Part shown: one piece after another, positions 26,085-34,518 of the stretch | How positions within the stretch are numbered: the first letter of the stretch is position 1 | Layout of the letters: each line of letters starts with the position of its first letter | Source of the DNA: Sphingopyxis macrogoltabida | GTDB taxonomy: Bacteria > Pseudomonadota > Alphaproteobacteria > Sphingomonadales > Sphingomonadaceae | Direction of reading: 5' to 3' | DNA length: 64,000 nucleotides | Assembly: GCF_001307295.1 (NCBI RefSeq) | Contig: NZ_CP012700.1 | Span: 2,235,001 to 2,299,000, forward strand | The notes under the pieces: model-generated | Told to the model about the DNA's origin: nothing | What the model saw: the letters and a program-made list of their open reading frames with translations, nothing else | Database searches by the model: none | Program-made: the position numbers and the translations under genes

Positions 26085-27110
26085 ATGACCTACCGCCTGA
26101 CCATCCGCCGCCCCGACGACTGGCACGTCCACCTGCGCGACGGCGCGATGCTCGAACATGTCGCGCCCTACACCGCGCGCCAGTTCGCCCGCGCGATCGT
26201 CATGCCGAACCTGTCGCCGCCCGTGACGACCGCCGAGGAAGGCCGCGCCTATCGCGACCGGATCAACGCCGCCGTTCCGGCCGAGCTCGACTTCACGCCA
26301 TTGATCGTCGCCTATCTTACCGACCATAGCAGCCCCGACGAAATGGCGCGCGGCCATGCCGAAGGTGTTTTCACCGCGGCCAAACTCTATCCGGCGCATG
26401 CAACCACGGGCAGCGCGCATGGCGTCACCGATATCGCGAACATCATGCCCGTGCTCGAACGCATGCAGGACATCGGCATGCCGCTGCTGATCCACGGCGA
26501 GGTGACTGACCATGATGTCGATATCTTCGACCGTGAGGCGGTGTTCATCGAACGCACCCTCGCACCGCTCGTGAAGCGGCTTCCGGCACTCAAGATCGTC
26601 TTCGAGCATATCACGACCGCCGAAGCCGCCGCGTTCGTCGCCGAGGCCCCGGCGAATGTCGCCGCGACGGTGACGCCGCAGCATCTGCACATCAATCGCA
26701 ACGCGATGCTTGTCGGCGGCATCCGCCCGCACGCCTATTGCCTGCCCGTCGCCAAGCGCGAGCATCACCGGCTCGCGGTACGCAAGGCCGCAACCTCGGG
26801 CTCGCCGAAATTCTTCCTCGGCACCGACAGCGCACCGCACGCGGTGCACACCAAGGAAGCTTCCTGCGGCTGCGCGGGGATTTTCAACGCCCCCTATGCG
26901 CTCGAAAGCTATGTCACCGCCTTCGACGAAGACGGCGCGCTCGATCATTTCGAAGGTTTCGCGAGCGAGCACGGCCCGCGCTTTTACGGCGTGCCGCTTA
27001 ACGAGGATACCGTGACGCTCGAACGGGGCGAAACCGTCGTCCCCGATCGCATCGGCGAGGTCGTTCCGTTCCATGCCGGCGAGACGCTGGGCTGGCGGCT
27101 CGCCGACTGA
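26085..27110 (+). CDS. pyrC: Dihydroorotase, class II
   Basis: Zinc amidohydrolase that cyclises carbamoyl-aspartate to dihydroorotate. Metal ligands appear in [10 protein letters not shown], the carboxylated-lysine region [21 protein letters not shown] and LGTDSAPH. The 341-residue length fits E. coli-type PyrC. The ATG at 26085 precedes the conserved [16 protein letters not shown]; no strong ribosome site is visible in the 45 bases between it and the upstream palindromic element. Confidence 0.97.
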   Translation: MTYRLTIRRPDDWHVHLRDGAMLEHVAPYTARQFARAIVMPNLSPPVTTAEEGRAYRDRINAAVPAELDFTPLIVAYLTDHSSPDEMARGHAEGVFTAAKLYPAHATTGSAHGVTDIANIMPVLERMQDIGMPLLIHGEVTDHDVDIFDREAVFIERTLAPLVKRLPALKIVFEHITTAEAAAFVAEAPANVAATVTPQHLHINRNAMLVGGIRPHAYCLPVAKREHHRLAVRKAATSGSPKFFLGTDSAPHAVHTKEASCGCAGIFNAPYALESYVTAFDEDGALDHFEGFASEHGPRFYGVPLNEDTVTLERGETVVPDRIGEVVPFHAGETLGWRLAD

Positions 27111-28028
27111 TCAGGCGATCTCGATCATCCGTTCGGCGCGCATCTTGCGCCACATGTCGAAACTGAACACCGCGATGCTGATCCAGATCAGCAGGAAGCA
27201 GGCCAGTTGCGCCGGCTTCAGCGGCTCATGGAATATGAACAGGCTGAGCACGAACTGGATCGTGGGCGCGAGAAACTGGACGAAGCCCAGCGCGGCATAG
27301 CTCATCCGGCGCGCGGCGGTCGCAAAGAGCAGCAACGGCACCGCGGTCACCACCCCGCCCGCAACCAGCAGCCAGCTAATTCCGCTATCGGCGCCAAACC
27401 CGCGCCCGTCGCCGGCTCCGACATAATAAACCGCGACCGCCAGCGAAACCGGCAGCAGCACCGTCGTTTCGATCGCGAGGCCGGGCAGCGAACCGACCGG
27501 CACGACCTTGCGGATCAGGCCGTACAGGCTGAAGCTGAACGCCAGCGTCAGGCTGATCCACAGCGTATCGAGCGCCCCGCCGAGCAGGATCGCGACGCCG
27601 ACTGCGGCGATCGCCACCGCGACCATCTGCCACCGCGAAAGCCGCTCGCCGAGGAAAAGCATCCCCACCATCACATTGACCAGCGGGTTGAGATAATAGC
27701 CAAGGCTGGCCGCGAGCACATGGCCGCTGAAGATCGAGTGGATATAGACCAGCCAGTTGATCGCGATCAGCACCGCACTCGCGAGCAACATCCGCAGCAC
27801 GCGCCAGTCCTTCAGCGCGACAAGATAATCGCCGATCTGCCGGCGGAACGCCATGACCAGAAAACAGAAGGGCAGCGACCAGACGATCCGCTGTGCGAGC
27901 ACCTCCAGCGGCGGCACGCTTTCCAGCAGTTTGAAGAACAGCGGGACGAAGCCCCAGAACCCGTAGGCCGCGAGGGCATAGGGCAAGCCGCCCTGATTGC
28001 TCCCCGCCGGAGCGGCTTGCGATGCCAT
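27111..28028 (-). CDS. rarD: RarD-type EamA transporter
   Basis: Ten hydrophobic helices in 305 residues. The RarD signature INWLVYIHSIFSGHVLAASLGYYLNPLVNVMVGMLFLGERLS is well conserved, as is the C-terminal SYAALGFVQFLAPTIQFVLS. RarD was named for chloramphenicol sensitivity; its physiological substrate is unknown. It ends directly against the pyrC stop (convergent, no spacer). Confidence 0.93.
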   Translation of the reverse strand: MASQAAPAGSNQGGLPYALAAYGFWGFVPLFFKLLESVPPLEVLAQRIVWSLPFCFLVMAFRRQIGDYLVALKDWRVLRMLLASAVLIAINWLVYIHSIFSGHVLAASLGYYLNPLVNVMVGMLFLGERLSRWQMVAVAIAAVGVAILLGGALDTLWISLTLAFSFSLYGLIRKVVPVGSLPGLAIETTVLLPVSLAVAVYYVGAGDGRGFGADSGISWLLVAGGVVTAVPLLLFATAARRMSYAALGFVQFLAPTIQFVLSLFIFHEPLKPAQLACFLLIWISIAVFSFDMWRKMRAERMIEIA

Positions 28029-28053
28029 GACGAAAAAGCCTTTCGGCGAAAAA

Positions 28054-28275
28054 TCAGATGATGCCGCCGCCCAGCATCAGGCGAATGACGCCGATCACGA
28101 TGACGACGATGTTGAGATTGCGTCCGCTCGTCTTGTCCGACATCGCGCCGAGCGCGAGGCCGACGACGGCAAACGGGATGATCACCCAGTTCGCCCAGCC
28201 GAGCAGCGGGATGAAGGCGAAAACGGCCAGAACCAGCGCGATAACGCCAATGACGAGCGATCCGATATTCAGCAT
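28054..28275 (-). CDS. Small glycine-rich membrane protein
   Basis: A 73-residue protein with three hydrophobic stretches (SLVIGVIALVLAVFAFIPL, WVIIPFAVVGLALGAM, LNIVVIVIGVIRLMLG) and little else. It lies 25 bases upstream of rarD on the same strand, so they may be co-transcribed. I recognise the pattern as a common uncharacterised alphaproteobacterial inner-membrane protein; no function is proposed. Confidence 0.75.
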   Translation of the reverse strand: MLNIGSLVIGVIALVLAVFAFIPLLGWANWVIIPFAVVGLALGAMSDKTSGRNLNIVVIVIGVIRLMLGGGII

Positions 28276-28461
28276 GGCCGATATGTCGCATGCCCTTTGC
28301 CGCCCCGCAAGACCTTTCGGTTCGTCGACGACATCGCTCGGCTCGTCTTGTTGCCTTGGGTTCATGCAACGGGAATTGGACCCCGGTCGTTTTCCCTTTC
28401 GAAGCGCCCGATGCCCTCTTGCAAGAGCGGGCGAGGCGCCGAACCAGGAAAGGACAATAGA

Positions 28462-28869
28462 ATGCGTAATTTCACCAAAGCCCTTTTCGGCACGATCGCC
28501 GCGGCCGGTGTCATGGCTTCGGCCCCCGCTTCTGCCGGCGTTTCGACCGCCGTTCAGGCTCCCGGCTATCACGCCAGCGAACAGACGAGCGATTTCTACA
28601 AGAAGCGCCGTCATCGCGACCGCGACTATTATGCCCGCAACGACCAGCGCGTGAATTCGAACACCCGCGTCTGGCGTGGCAGCGACGGACGTTATCGCTG
28701 CAAGAAGGACAATGGCACGACCGGTCTCCTGATCGGCGGCGCAGTGGGCGGCCTCGCCGGGCACGAGATTGCAGGCAACGGCGACAAGCTGCTCGGTACT
28801 GTGCTCGGTGCCGCAGGTGGCGCGCTGCTCGGCCGTGAGATCGACAAGGACAAATATCGCTGCCGCTAA
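28462..28869 (+). CDS. Glycine-zipper (2TM) outer-envelope protein
   Basis: Signal peptide at residues 1-25 (ending ASAG), a charged middle (KKRRHRDRDYYARNDQRV), then a glycine-zipper pair TGLLIGGAVGGLAGHEIAG and LLGTVLGAAGGALLGREIDK in the 2TM/Rick_17kDa pattern. RBS AGGA precedes ATG 28462. Such proteins are usually exported and may insert in membranes; there is no lipobox here. Function unknown. Confidence 0.88.
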   Translation: MRNFTKALFGTIAAAGVMASAPASAGVSTAVQAPGYHASEQTSDFYKKRRHRDRDYYARNDQRVNSNTRVWRGSDGRYRCKKDNGTTGLLIGGAVGGLAGHEIAGNGDKLLGTVLGAAGGALLGREIDKDKYRCR

Positions 28870-28912
28870 GCGATAGCGTTACCGTTACGGGTGTGGGTCC
28901 GAGACCCCTCCG

Positions 28913-28976
28913 CCCGCACGCGTGATGGCGAGGACGCCGGCCGGGAGGTCGGCGTCCTCAACATCGCGTGTGCGGG
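28913..28976. repeat. Nested intergenic hairpin
   Basis: An inner perfect 10-bp stem (GAGGACGCCG/CGGCGTCCTC) sits within an outer stem of 14 positions with 2 mismatches (CCCGCAC.../...GTGCGGG). It follows the glycine-zipper gene by 44 bases and could protect its mRNA or end transcription; no T-run follows. Confidence 0.7.
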
Positions 28977-29049
28977 CCGCCGTGCGTCGGGGCTTGCCCC
29001 TGCCGCACTCTTCCCGCAGAAGCATCGGCCAACGCTGCGGAGAGATATC

Positions 29050-29601
29050 ATGCTGAACGGCCCGCTGCTCGTGACCGAGCGCCTGATCCTCCGTCCGCCC
29101 GCGACCGAGGATTTCGACGGCTTTGCCGAAATGTGCACCGAAGCCGATACCATGCAGTTCATCGGCGGCGCCTGCGAACGATCGCAGGCGTGGCGCATGT
29201 GGTGCACGCTCGCCGGGGCATGGCACATCCGCGGTTTTTCGATGTTTTCGGTGATCGAACGCGACACCGGCGAATGGGTCGGGCGGCTCGGTCCATGGGA
29301 GCCCGAGGGCTGGCCGGCGCCCGAGGTCGGCTATGGCGTGCGCGCGAAATTCGCCGGCAAGGGTTATGCGTTCGAAGGCGCGATCGCAGCCTGCGATTTC
29401 GCGGTCGAATTCCTGAAATGGCCCGGGCTGATGCACAGCATCGATCCCGCCAATGTCCGCTCGCAAGCGCTCGCGCAGCGGCTCGGCGCGATCAACAGCG
29501 GCCCAACCCGCCTCCCCGCGCCGTTTCAGGATGCCCCGGTCGATGCCTGGACGCAGAGCGCCGATGCCTGGCGGATCAAACGCAAGGAATTCAGGCTGTG
29601 A
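29050..29601 (+). CDS. GNAT-family N-acetyltransferase (RimJ/RimL-like)
   Basis: The sequence begins LLVTERLILRPPATEDFDGFAEM, the usual opening of RimJ/RimL-type GNAT proteins, and carries the acetyl-CoA region EVGYGVRAKFAGKGYAFEGA. Length is 183 residues from ATG 29050. The acceptor is unknown. The stop overlaps the next gene's GTG start (GTGA). Confidence 0.92.
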   Translation: MLNGPLLVTERLILRPPATEDFDGFAEMCTEADTMQFIGGACERSQAWRMWCTLAGAWHIRGFSMFSVIERDTGEWVGRLGPWEPEGWPAPEVGYGVRAKFAGKGYAFEGAIAACDFAVEFLKWPGLMHSIDPANVRSQALAQRLGAINSGPTRLPAPFQDAPVDAWTQSADAWRIKRKEFRL

Positions 29602-30047
29602 CCGATGATCGTCACATCGACCCCGAACGCGCGCAATTCGACGCCTTCAAGGCGCTGCCGCGCGACACGGTGATCCACATGCTCAACCTCGTCCGCTTCC
29701 GGGACAAGGCCGCCTATCCGACGGATCACCCGCTCGCCGGGCACGACCTGACTGGCGCCGACGCTTATGCGAACTACGGCCGCGACAGCGGCCCGGTCTT
29801 CCAGCGCGTCGGCGGCCGCATCGTCTGGCGCGGCACGATGGAGGCCATGTTGATCGGTCCCGACGCCGAGCATTGGGATGCGATCTTCGTCGCCGAATAT
29901 CCGAACAGCGGTGCGTTCATGGCCATGGTTACTGACCCCGTATATCGCGAAGCGGTCGTCCATCGGCAGGCGGCGGTCGAGACGTCGCGCCTCATCCGCA
30001 CCGCACCGCGGCTGAATCCGTCCCGGTCCGAGACAGTTTTCGGCTAA
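29598..30047 (+). CDS. DUF1330 domain protein
   Basis: Protein of 149 residues matching the DUF1330 ferredoxin-like fold pattern: VIHMLNLVRFRDKAAYP, DAYANYGRDSGPVFQRVGGRIVWRG, AMVTDPVYREAVVHRQAA. GTG start at 29598 overlaps the acetyltransferase stop, so it is translationally coupled to it. The function of the family is not established. Confidence 0.88.
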   Translation: MTDDRHIDPERAQFDAFKALPRDTVIHMLNLVRFRDKAAYPTDHPLAGHDLTGADAYANYGRDSGPVFQRVGGRIVWRGTMEAMLIGPDAEHWDAIFVAEYPNSGAFMAMVTDPVYREAVVHRQAAVETSRLIRTAPRLNPSRSETVFG

Positions 30048-30133
30048 CAAAGTCTTACCCGTTAACGCATTTTCTTCGCACCTTTTTAACCAGGATCGGG
30101 CATTCCGGAGAAGATGTTAAGGGAGTGTTAGCG

Positions 30134-30889
30134 ATGATCATGCGCGGAAAATGGCTGGTTGCGGGTTTGCTGGTGGCCACCGCTCCGTTGGCCGGCTGCC
30201 GGGACAATCCCAATGCCAAGGCCGAACTGTCGCCGCTCGACGACGGCCTGACCAACGCCGACCCGACGGTCAAGGGTTCGCTCGAAGACAAGATCATGGT
30301 CGATCCGAAGCTGACCGGCCAGGCGAACCAGAACGCCGTCGGTCCCGGTAACAAGCCCGTCGACGGCGGCGTCCCCGGCGTCGCCGGAAGCAAGGCGGCG
30401 ACTGCCGCCGAAGCCGCGGCAGCGCAAGCAGCCGGCAAGCTGCTCGCCGCGCCCAAGGCGCTTCCCTATGAAGCCGATTGCAAGGGCGATTGCGCCACCG
30501 CCGGCAAGCGCCCGGTCACCATCGGCGCACTGGCCCGCGAACAGGCAAAGGGCAGCTGCGACGCCAAGCTGACCTATAGCAACGCGTGGGCCGACCGCCT
30601 GCCCCCGGCTTTCCGCCTCTATCCGCGCGCGACGCTGCGCGAAGCTGCGGGCGTCGCCGGCGGCAAGTGCAATGTCCGCGTCGTCAATTTCCAGACCGCA
30701 GCCTCGATGCAGGCGGTGCTCGACTATTATCACACGATGGCGGTCCGCGCCGGCTACACCAGCGACCACCGGGTCAATGGCGACGAGCACATCCTCGGCG
30801 GCACCAAGGGCGAGCTTGCCTATGTCCTCTTCATGCGGCGTGACGGCGGCATGACCGACGTCGATCTGGTCGCCTCCGGCGGCAAATAA
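30134..30889 (+). CDS. Putative lipoprotein of unknown function
   Basis: N-terminal lipoprotein signal ending in the lipobox LAGC (about residues 17-20). An Ala/Gly-rich linker at about 90-105 separates an N-terminal disordered part from a folded C-terminal domain of about 130 residues with three cysteines (CKGDC, SCDAKL). AAGGGA upstream of ATG 30134 supports this start; ATG 30140 is possible. I do not recognise the C-terminal domain beyond resemblance to sphingomonad-specific envelope proteins. Confidence 0.78.
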   Translation: MIMRGKWLVAGLLVATAPLAGCRDNPNAKAELSPLDDGLTNADPTVKGSLEDKIMVDPKLTGQANQNAVGPGNKPVDGGVPGVAGSKAATAAEAAAAQAAGKLLAAPKALPYEADCKGDCATAGKRPVTIGALAREQAKGSCDAKLTYSNAWADRLPPAFRLYPRATLREAAGVAGGKCNVRVVNFQTAASMQAVLDYYHTMAVRAGYTSDHRVNGDEHILGGTKGELAYVLFMRRDGGMTDVDLVASGGK

Positions 30890-30909
30890 GCGAGCGCCGA
30901 TCGCGCAAC

Positions 30910-30940
30910 AAAAAAAGGCCCCGGTTTCCCGGAGCCTTTT
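30910..30940. terminator. Bidirectional intrinsic terminator
   Basis: GGCCCCGG/CCGGAGCC stem with a TTTC loop, A-run on the left and T-run on the right, between two convergent genes (the lipoprotein and the CsbD-like gene). Confidence 0.88.
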
Positions 30941-30960
30941 CTTTGCGGACGAACAGCCCG

Positions 30961-31143
30961 TCAGATCTTGTCGCCGAGCGCGCCCTGAACCTTGCCCTTC
31001 AGATTCTGGGCTTCGCCCTTGCGTTCCTGCGCCTCGCCTTCGGCACGCAGGCGCTCGCTATCGGTCGCCTTGCCCGCCGCCTGCTTCACATTGCCGGCAG
31101 CTTCGTTGGCGAGGCCTTTCGCTTTTTCGGTGAGTTCACCCAT
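30961..31143 (-). CDS. CsbD-family stress protein
   Basis: A 60-residue hydrophilic protein: GELTEKAKGLANEAAGNVKQ, ERLRAEGEAQERKGEAQNLKGKVQG, the classic CsbD repeat pattern. CsbD proteins are general-stress induced in many bacteria; the mechanism is unknown. Ends at a shared terminator. Confidence 0.93.
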   Translation of the reverse strand: MGELTEKAKGLANEAAGNVKQAAGKATDSERLRAEGEAQERKGEAQNLKGKVQGALGDKI

Positions 31144-31296
31144 CGGGATTCTCCTTTATCGCAGAGGCGGGAGGGGCTCGCCTCTCGCAGGAGAAACGGA
31201 CGAACGGGGCGCATGTTCCGCGACGCAAGACAAGACGTTGCAAAGCAACGCCAAATGCGCTTCGTGATCGAGGAATGCTCCCTGTCCTCGCCTTCG

Positions 31297-31365
31297 TCAT
31301 CCCGGACTTGACCCGGGATCCATAACCACGGCTGTTGCCTGGATCCCGGATCAGGTCCGGGATGA
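31297..31365. repeat. Intergenic hairpin, TCATCCCGGA type
   Basis: Inverted arms of about 25 bases (31297-31322 and 31340-31365, a few mismatches: TCATCCCGGACTTGACCCGG and its partner) resemble common alphaproteobacterial REP-like palindromes. It lies between CsbD and rpsU, with no gene in 31144-31484. Confidence 0.75.
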
Positions 31366-31417
31366 TGAAAGGGAGATATCTGAAAGCGCTTCAGCCAAGT
31401 CATCCTCCGAGATCCAA

Positions 31418-31455
31418 CGAAAAAGGGCGCCGCGGTTGCCCGCAGCGCCCCTTTC
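31418..31455 (-). terminator. Intrinsic terminator of rpsU
   Basis: GGGCGC-GCGG stem with a TTGC loop, followed on the minus strand by TTTTT, 30 bases after the rpsU stop. Confidence 0.88.
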
Positions 31456-31484
31456 ACGAACTGGATCCCGAACGGGAAACGGGC

Positions 31485-31691
31485 TTATTTGATCCCGTCG
31501 CGCTCCATCCGCTTGCGCTCCATCTTGCGGGCGCGGCGGACAGCGGCGGCGCGCTCGCGCGCGCGCTTTTCGCTCGGCTTCTCGTAGTGACGGCGCAGCT
31601 TCATTTCGCGATACACGCCCTCACGCTGCAGCTTCTTCTTGAGCGCGCGAAGGGCCTGGTCGACATTATTGTCGCGAACGATGATCTGCAT
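31485..31691 (-). CDS. rpsU: 30S ribosomal protein S21
   Basis: Small basic ribosomal protein of 68 residues; [20 protein letters not shown] and [20 protein letters not shown] are canonical. The ATG at 31691 gives the family length. In-frame sequence upstream is leader. Confidence 0.97.
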   Translation of the reverse strand: MQIIVRDNNVDQALRALKKKLQREGVYREMKLRRHYEKPSEKRARERAAAVRRARKMERKRMERDGIK

Positions 31692-31964
31692 ACGCCGTGT
31701 CGTCTCCTGTTCGTCAAAACGATTCCGGTACCGGAGAGCCGGTTTGCCGTAAATCGCCGATATTCGGGCAATAAAAAGAGCGCCGCGAAAGCGCGACGTT
31801 CCAATGAAGCGCCAACTAGAGGGATTCGCGCCGAAATGCAAGCCCCAACGCGGCGAACCGCGCCTCACCCGCTACGGGACAGCGCGGCCCTCGCCGGGAT
31901 TGGCCTGCCCGCTGCCTTGTGGCATAGGTAGCAGGACGAAACCAATCAGATAAAGGGACAGGCC

Positions 31965-32729
31965 ATGGCGACCCAGCTCAAGCGCAACAGCAAATATAGC
32001 GAAGCCGAATGGACGGCGCGGCAGGAACTCGCCGCCTGCTATCGCATCTTCGCGATGATGGGCTGGGACGAGATGATCTTCAACCACATCACCGTGAAGC
32101 TGGAAGATCAGGAGGGCGCGTTCCTGATCAACCCCTATGGCATGCATTTCAGCGAAGTCACCGCCTCCAGCCTGATCAAGATCGACATCGACGGCAACAA
32201 GCTGGACGAGGATAATCCCTGGCACGTCAACAAGGCGGGGTTCGTCCAGCATAGCCTTTTCCACCGCGTCCTGCCCGACGCGCATGCGATCATCCACACG
32301 CACACGACCGCGACGATGGCGGTCTGCGGGCTCGAAGGCGGGCTGCAGCCGACGAACTTCTATGCCTGCAACTTCATGGGCCAGCTCGCCTATCACGATT
32401 TCGAGGGCGTGACTGTCCGCGAGGAAGAGGGCGCACGGCTGGTCGAGCATCTTGGCAACAAGCGCATCCTGATGCTGCGCAACCACGGCCCCGTCGTGAT
32501 GGGCAAGTCGCTGTCCGACGCCTTCATCAAATATTGGGCGCTGCAGCGCGCCTGCGAGATCCAGCTCGCGACGATGAGCATGGGCAAGCCGATCCTCGTC
32601 GACGAAGAGGTCATCAAGGTGCACCAGCGCGACCTCTATATGGCCGCCATCCCCGGCCAGTCGGGCAAGGCCGAGTTCGACGCGATGGTGCGCAAGGTCG
32701 ACAAGATCGACACAAGCTGGCGTGACTAA
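31965..32729 (+). CDS. Class II aldolase/adducin family protein
   Basis: Zinc-dependent aldolase fold of 254 residues. The HTHTTATMAVCG and LRNHGPVVMGKS motifs hold the metal histidines and FNHITVKLEDQEGAFLINPYGMHF is the family N-terminal part. RBS AAAGGGA upstream of the ATG. Adducin-like bacterial members act on sugar phosphates or unknown small carbonyls; the reaction here is not known. The next gene is an orphan 2Fe-2S protein. Confidence 0.92.
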   Translation: MATQLKRNSKYSEAEWTARQELAACYRIFAMMGWDEMIFNHITVKLEDQEGAFLINPYGMHFSEVTASSLIKIDIDGNKLDEDNPWHVNKAGFVQHSLFHRVLPDAHAIIHTHTTATMAVCGLEGGLQPTNFYACNFMGQLAYHDFEGVTVREEEGARLVEHLGNKRILMLRNHGPVVMGKSLSDAFIKYWALQRACEIQLATMSMGKPILVDEEVIKVHQRDLYMAAIPGQSGKAEFDAMVRKVDKIDTSWRD

Positions 32730-32756
32730 TCCGGCGGCTGCGCTAACAGGGAACGC

Positions 32757-33302
32757 ATGACGCGATTCTCGGTCAACGACCGCCCGGTCGAATATCGCAT
32801 GGACCCCGAAACGCCCCTGCTGTGGGCGCTGCGCGACGCGTCGAACCTGACGGGAACCAAATATGGCTGCGGCACCGGCGAATGCGGCGCGTGCACGGTC
32901 GATATCGACGGCGAGGCGATTCGCAGTTGCCTCGTCACCATCGCCGAGTGCGAGGGCCGCTTCGTCACGACGATCGAAGCGCTGTCGCGCGACCGCAGCC
33001 ATCCGGTACAGCAGGCCTGGGTCGCCGAACAGGTGCCGCAATGCGGTTTCTGCCAGTCGGGAATGATCATGGCGGCGGCGGCATTGCTCCGCACCAACAG
33101 CAATCCGACCGACGCCGAAATCGATGCGGCGATCACCAATATCTGCCGCTGCGGCACCTATCCGCGGATTCGCGGCGCGATCCGCCTTGCCGGGCGTGTC
33201 CTGCGCGGCGAGGAACGGATCGCCGCCGCGCCGCCGCCCGGCATCCGCCCCGAGGATGCGGCACGCGCCGTTCCCGCCATGCGCAAGCCCCCGGGAAGCT
33301 GA
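32757..33302 (+). CDS. 2Fe-2S subunit of a molybdenum hydroxylase (IorA-like)
   Basis: Xanthine-oxidase-type small subunit with all eight cluster cysteines: plant-ferredoxin centre C38, C43, C46, C58 (YGCGTGECGACTVDI) and the second centre C96, C99, C130, C132 (CGFCQSGM and NICRCGTYPRI). It normally pairs with a molybdopterin subunit such as IorB. No such gene lies in this window; its neighbours are an aldolase and an RcnB-like protein. The last 30 residues are Pro/Arg-rich and not part of the fold. Confidence 0.93.
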   Translation: MTRFSVNDRPVEYRMDPETPLLWALRDASNLTGTKYGCGTGECGACTVDIDGEAIRSCLVTIAECEGRFVTTIEALSRDRSHPVQQAWVAEQVPQCGFCQSGMIMAAAALLRTNSNPTDAEIDAAITNICRCGTYPRIRGAIRLAGRVLRGEERIAAAPPPGIRPEDAARAVPAMRKPPGS

Positions 33303-33414
33303 ACCTAAGGCAACACCCCGGTTCAGCGGCGGATCATATTGCCTGCGGTAACTTTCTCTTCATCTTCCCGGCTGGTGCCTCCAGCGTGCGGGACATGAAT
33401 TGGAGTATGGCGAG

Positions 33415-34398
33415 ATGAAGAAGATGTTCGGAGGGTTGCTGATCGCTGCGACGGTCCTCACCCCCATCGCTCCCGCCGCGGCACAGGCCTCCGGCGAGCG
33501 AATGCAGATCGCGCAAAACGATCGCGGCAATCGCGGCGACCGTGGTCCGCGCGGCCCCGAAGTCCGGCGCGGCGGCGGCGGCGAAGGCCGCGCCCAGCGT
33601 CAGGCCCCGCGTTCGCAGCCGCAACGCGAGCAGGTGCAGCGTCAGCAGGTCCAGCGTCAGCAGCGCGATATGCGGGCCGATCGCGGCAATCGCTGGAACG
33701 GCCAGCAACAGCGCCAATGGCAGCAGCGCGGCGCCGATCAGCAGCGTGTGCGCCAGCAGCAGGTGCAGCGTCAGCAAGCGCAGCGCCAGCAGCAGATTCG
33801 CCAACAGCAGATCCGGGGCCAGCGCGGTACTTATGATCGCAACCGCGACGGCCGCGTCGACCGCCAGTGGGACCGCGACCGTAACGGCCGTGTCGACCGG
33901 CAGTGGGATCGCAACCGCAATGGCCAAGTAGACCGGCGTTATGACCGCAATCGCAACGGCGATCTCGATCGCCGCTGGGACCGGAACGATAACAACCGCG
34001 TTGACCGCCGTTACGACCGCAACCGCAACGGCTATGTCGACCGGCGCTATCGCGACGGCCGCCACGATCGCTGGGACCGCAACAACAGCCGCTGGAGCCG
34101 CGACTGGCGCAGCGACCGCCGTTACGACTGGCGCAGCTACCGCGACCACAACCGCAGCTATTATCGCATGCCGCGCTATTACAATCCGTATCGCGGACGC
34201 GGCTACACGCGGTTCAGCATCGGCTTCACGCTGGGCTCGCTGTTCTACGGCTCGCGTTACTGGATCAACGATCCGGGCTATTACCGCCTGCCGCCCGCTT
34301 ATGGGGGCTATCGCTGGATCCGCTATTATGACGACGCGCTTCTGGTCGATACCTACTCGGGCGAAGTGGTCGACGTGATCTACGACTTCTTCTGGTAA
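33415..34398 (+). CDS. RcnB-family periplasmic protein with tandem D-x-N-x-D-G loops
   Basis: Signal peptide 1-24 (ending AAAQ), a Gln/Arg-rich region at about 52-138, then six gapless 12-residue repeats at 141-212 of pattern DRNRNGxVDRRY, and a C-terminal RcnB domain (FSIGFTLGSLFYGSRYW to the end). Each repeat has D1, N/D3, N/D5, G6 and V8, the spacing of an EF-hand or thrombospondin type-3 calcium loop, but with an aromatic residue instead of E at position 12. RcnB of E. coli modulates nickel/cobalt export. The ATG at 33415 starts the signal peptide. Confidence 0.85.
   Translation: MKKMFGGLLIAATVLTPIAPAAAQASGERMQIAQNDRGNRGDRGPRGPEVRRGGGGEGRAQRQAPRSQPQREQVQRQQVQRQQRDMRADRGNRWNGQQQRQWQQRGADQQRVRQQQVQRQQAQRQQQIRQQQIRGQRGTYDRNRDGRVDRQWDRDRNGRVDRQWDRNRNGQVDRRYDRNRNGDLDRRWDRNDNNRVDRRYDRNRNGYVDRRYRDGRHDRWDRNNSRWSRDWRSDRRYDWRSYRDHNRSYYRMPRYYNPYRGRGYTRFSIGFTLGSLFYGSRYWINDPGYYRLPPAYGGYRWIRYYDDALLVDTYSGEVVDVIYDFFW
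33835..34050 (+). repeat. Six tandem 36-bp coding repeats
   Basis: Six in-frame units of 36 bp encode residues 141-212 of the RcnB-like protein. Units share the codon order GAC/GAT CGC AAC CGC AAC GGC ... GTC GAC CGC CGC and keep the D, N and G positions. The units are diverged at third positions and in two charged positions, so selection, not recent duplication, seems to maintain the pattern. Confidence 0.85.
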
Positions 34399-34431
34399 TA
34401 TTCCTTTCGGTTATCAGATGAATAAACTGAA

Positions 34432-34460
34432 GGGGCCGGTTCGCCGGCACCTCTTTTTAT
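34432..34460 (+). terminator. Intrinsic terminator after the RcnB-like gene
   Basis: CCGG-TTCG-CCGG hairpin extended by flanking G/C pairs and followed by CTTTTTAT, 33 bases past the stop. Confidence 0.8.
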
Positions 34461-34518
34461 GGGCTTGCCCTCCCCTGCCCGACGCGCCACGGTCACGCCA
34501 CGAAACAGGGGAGCAAAT

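Noticed and set aside
30075..30110. TTAAC-like pairs suggesting a CtrA site
   Set aside because: The two TTAAC elements are too far apart for the TTAA-N7-TTAA consensus.
33835..34050. Tandem repeats considered as a CRISPR array
   Set aside because: The units are 36-bp coding repeats without spacers inside one open reading frame.
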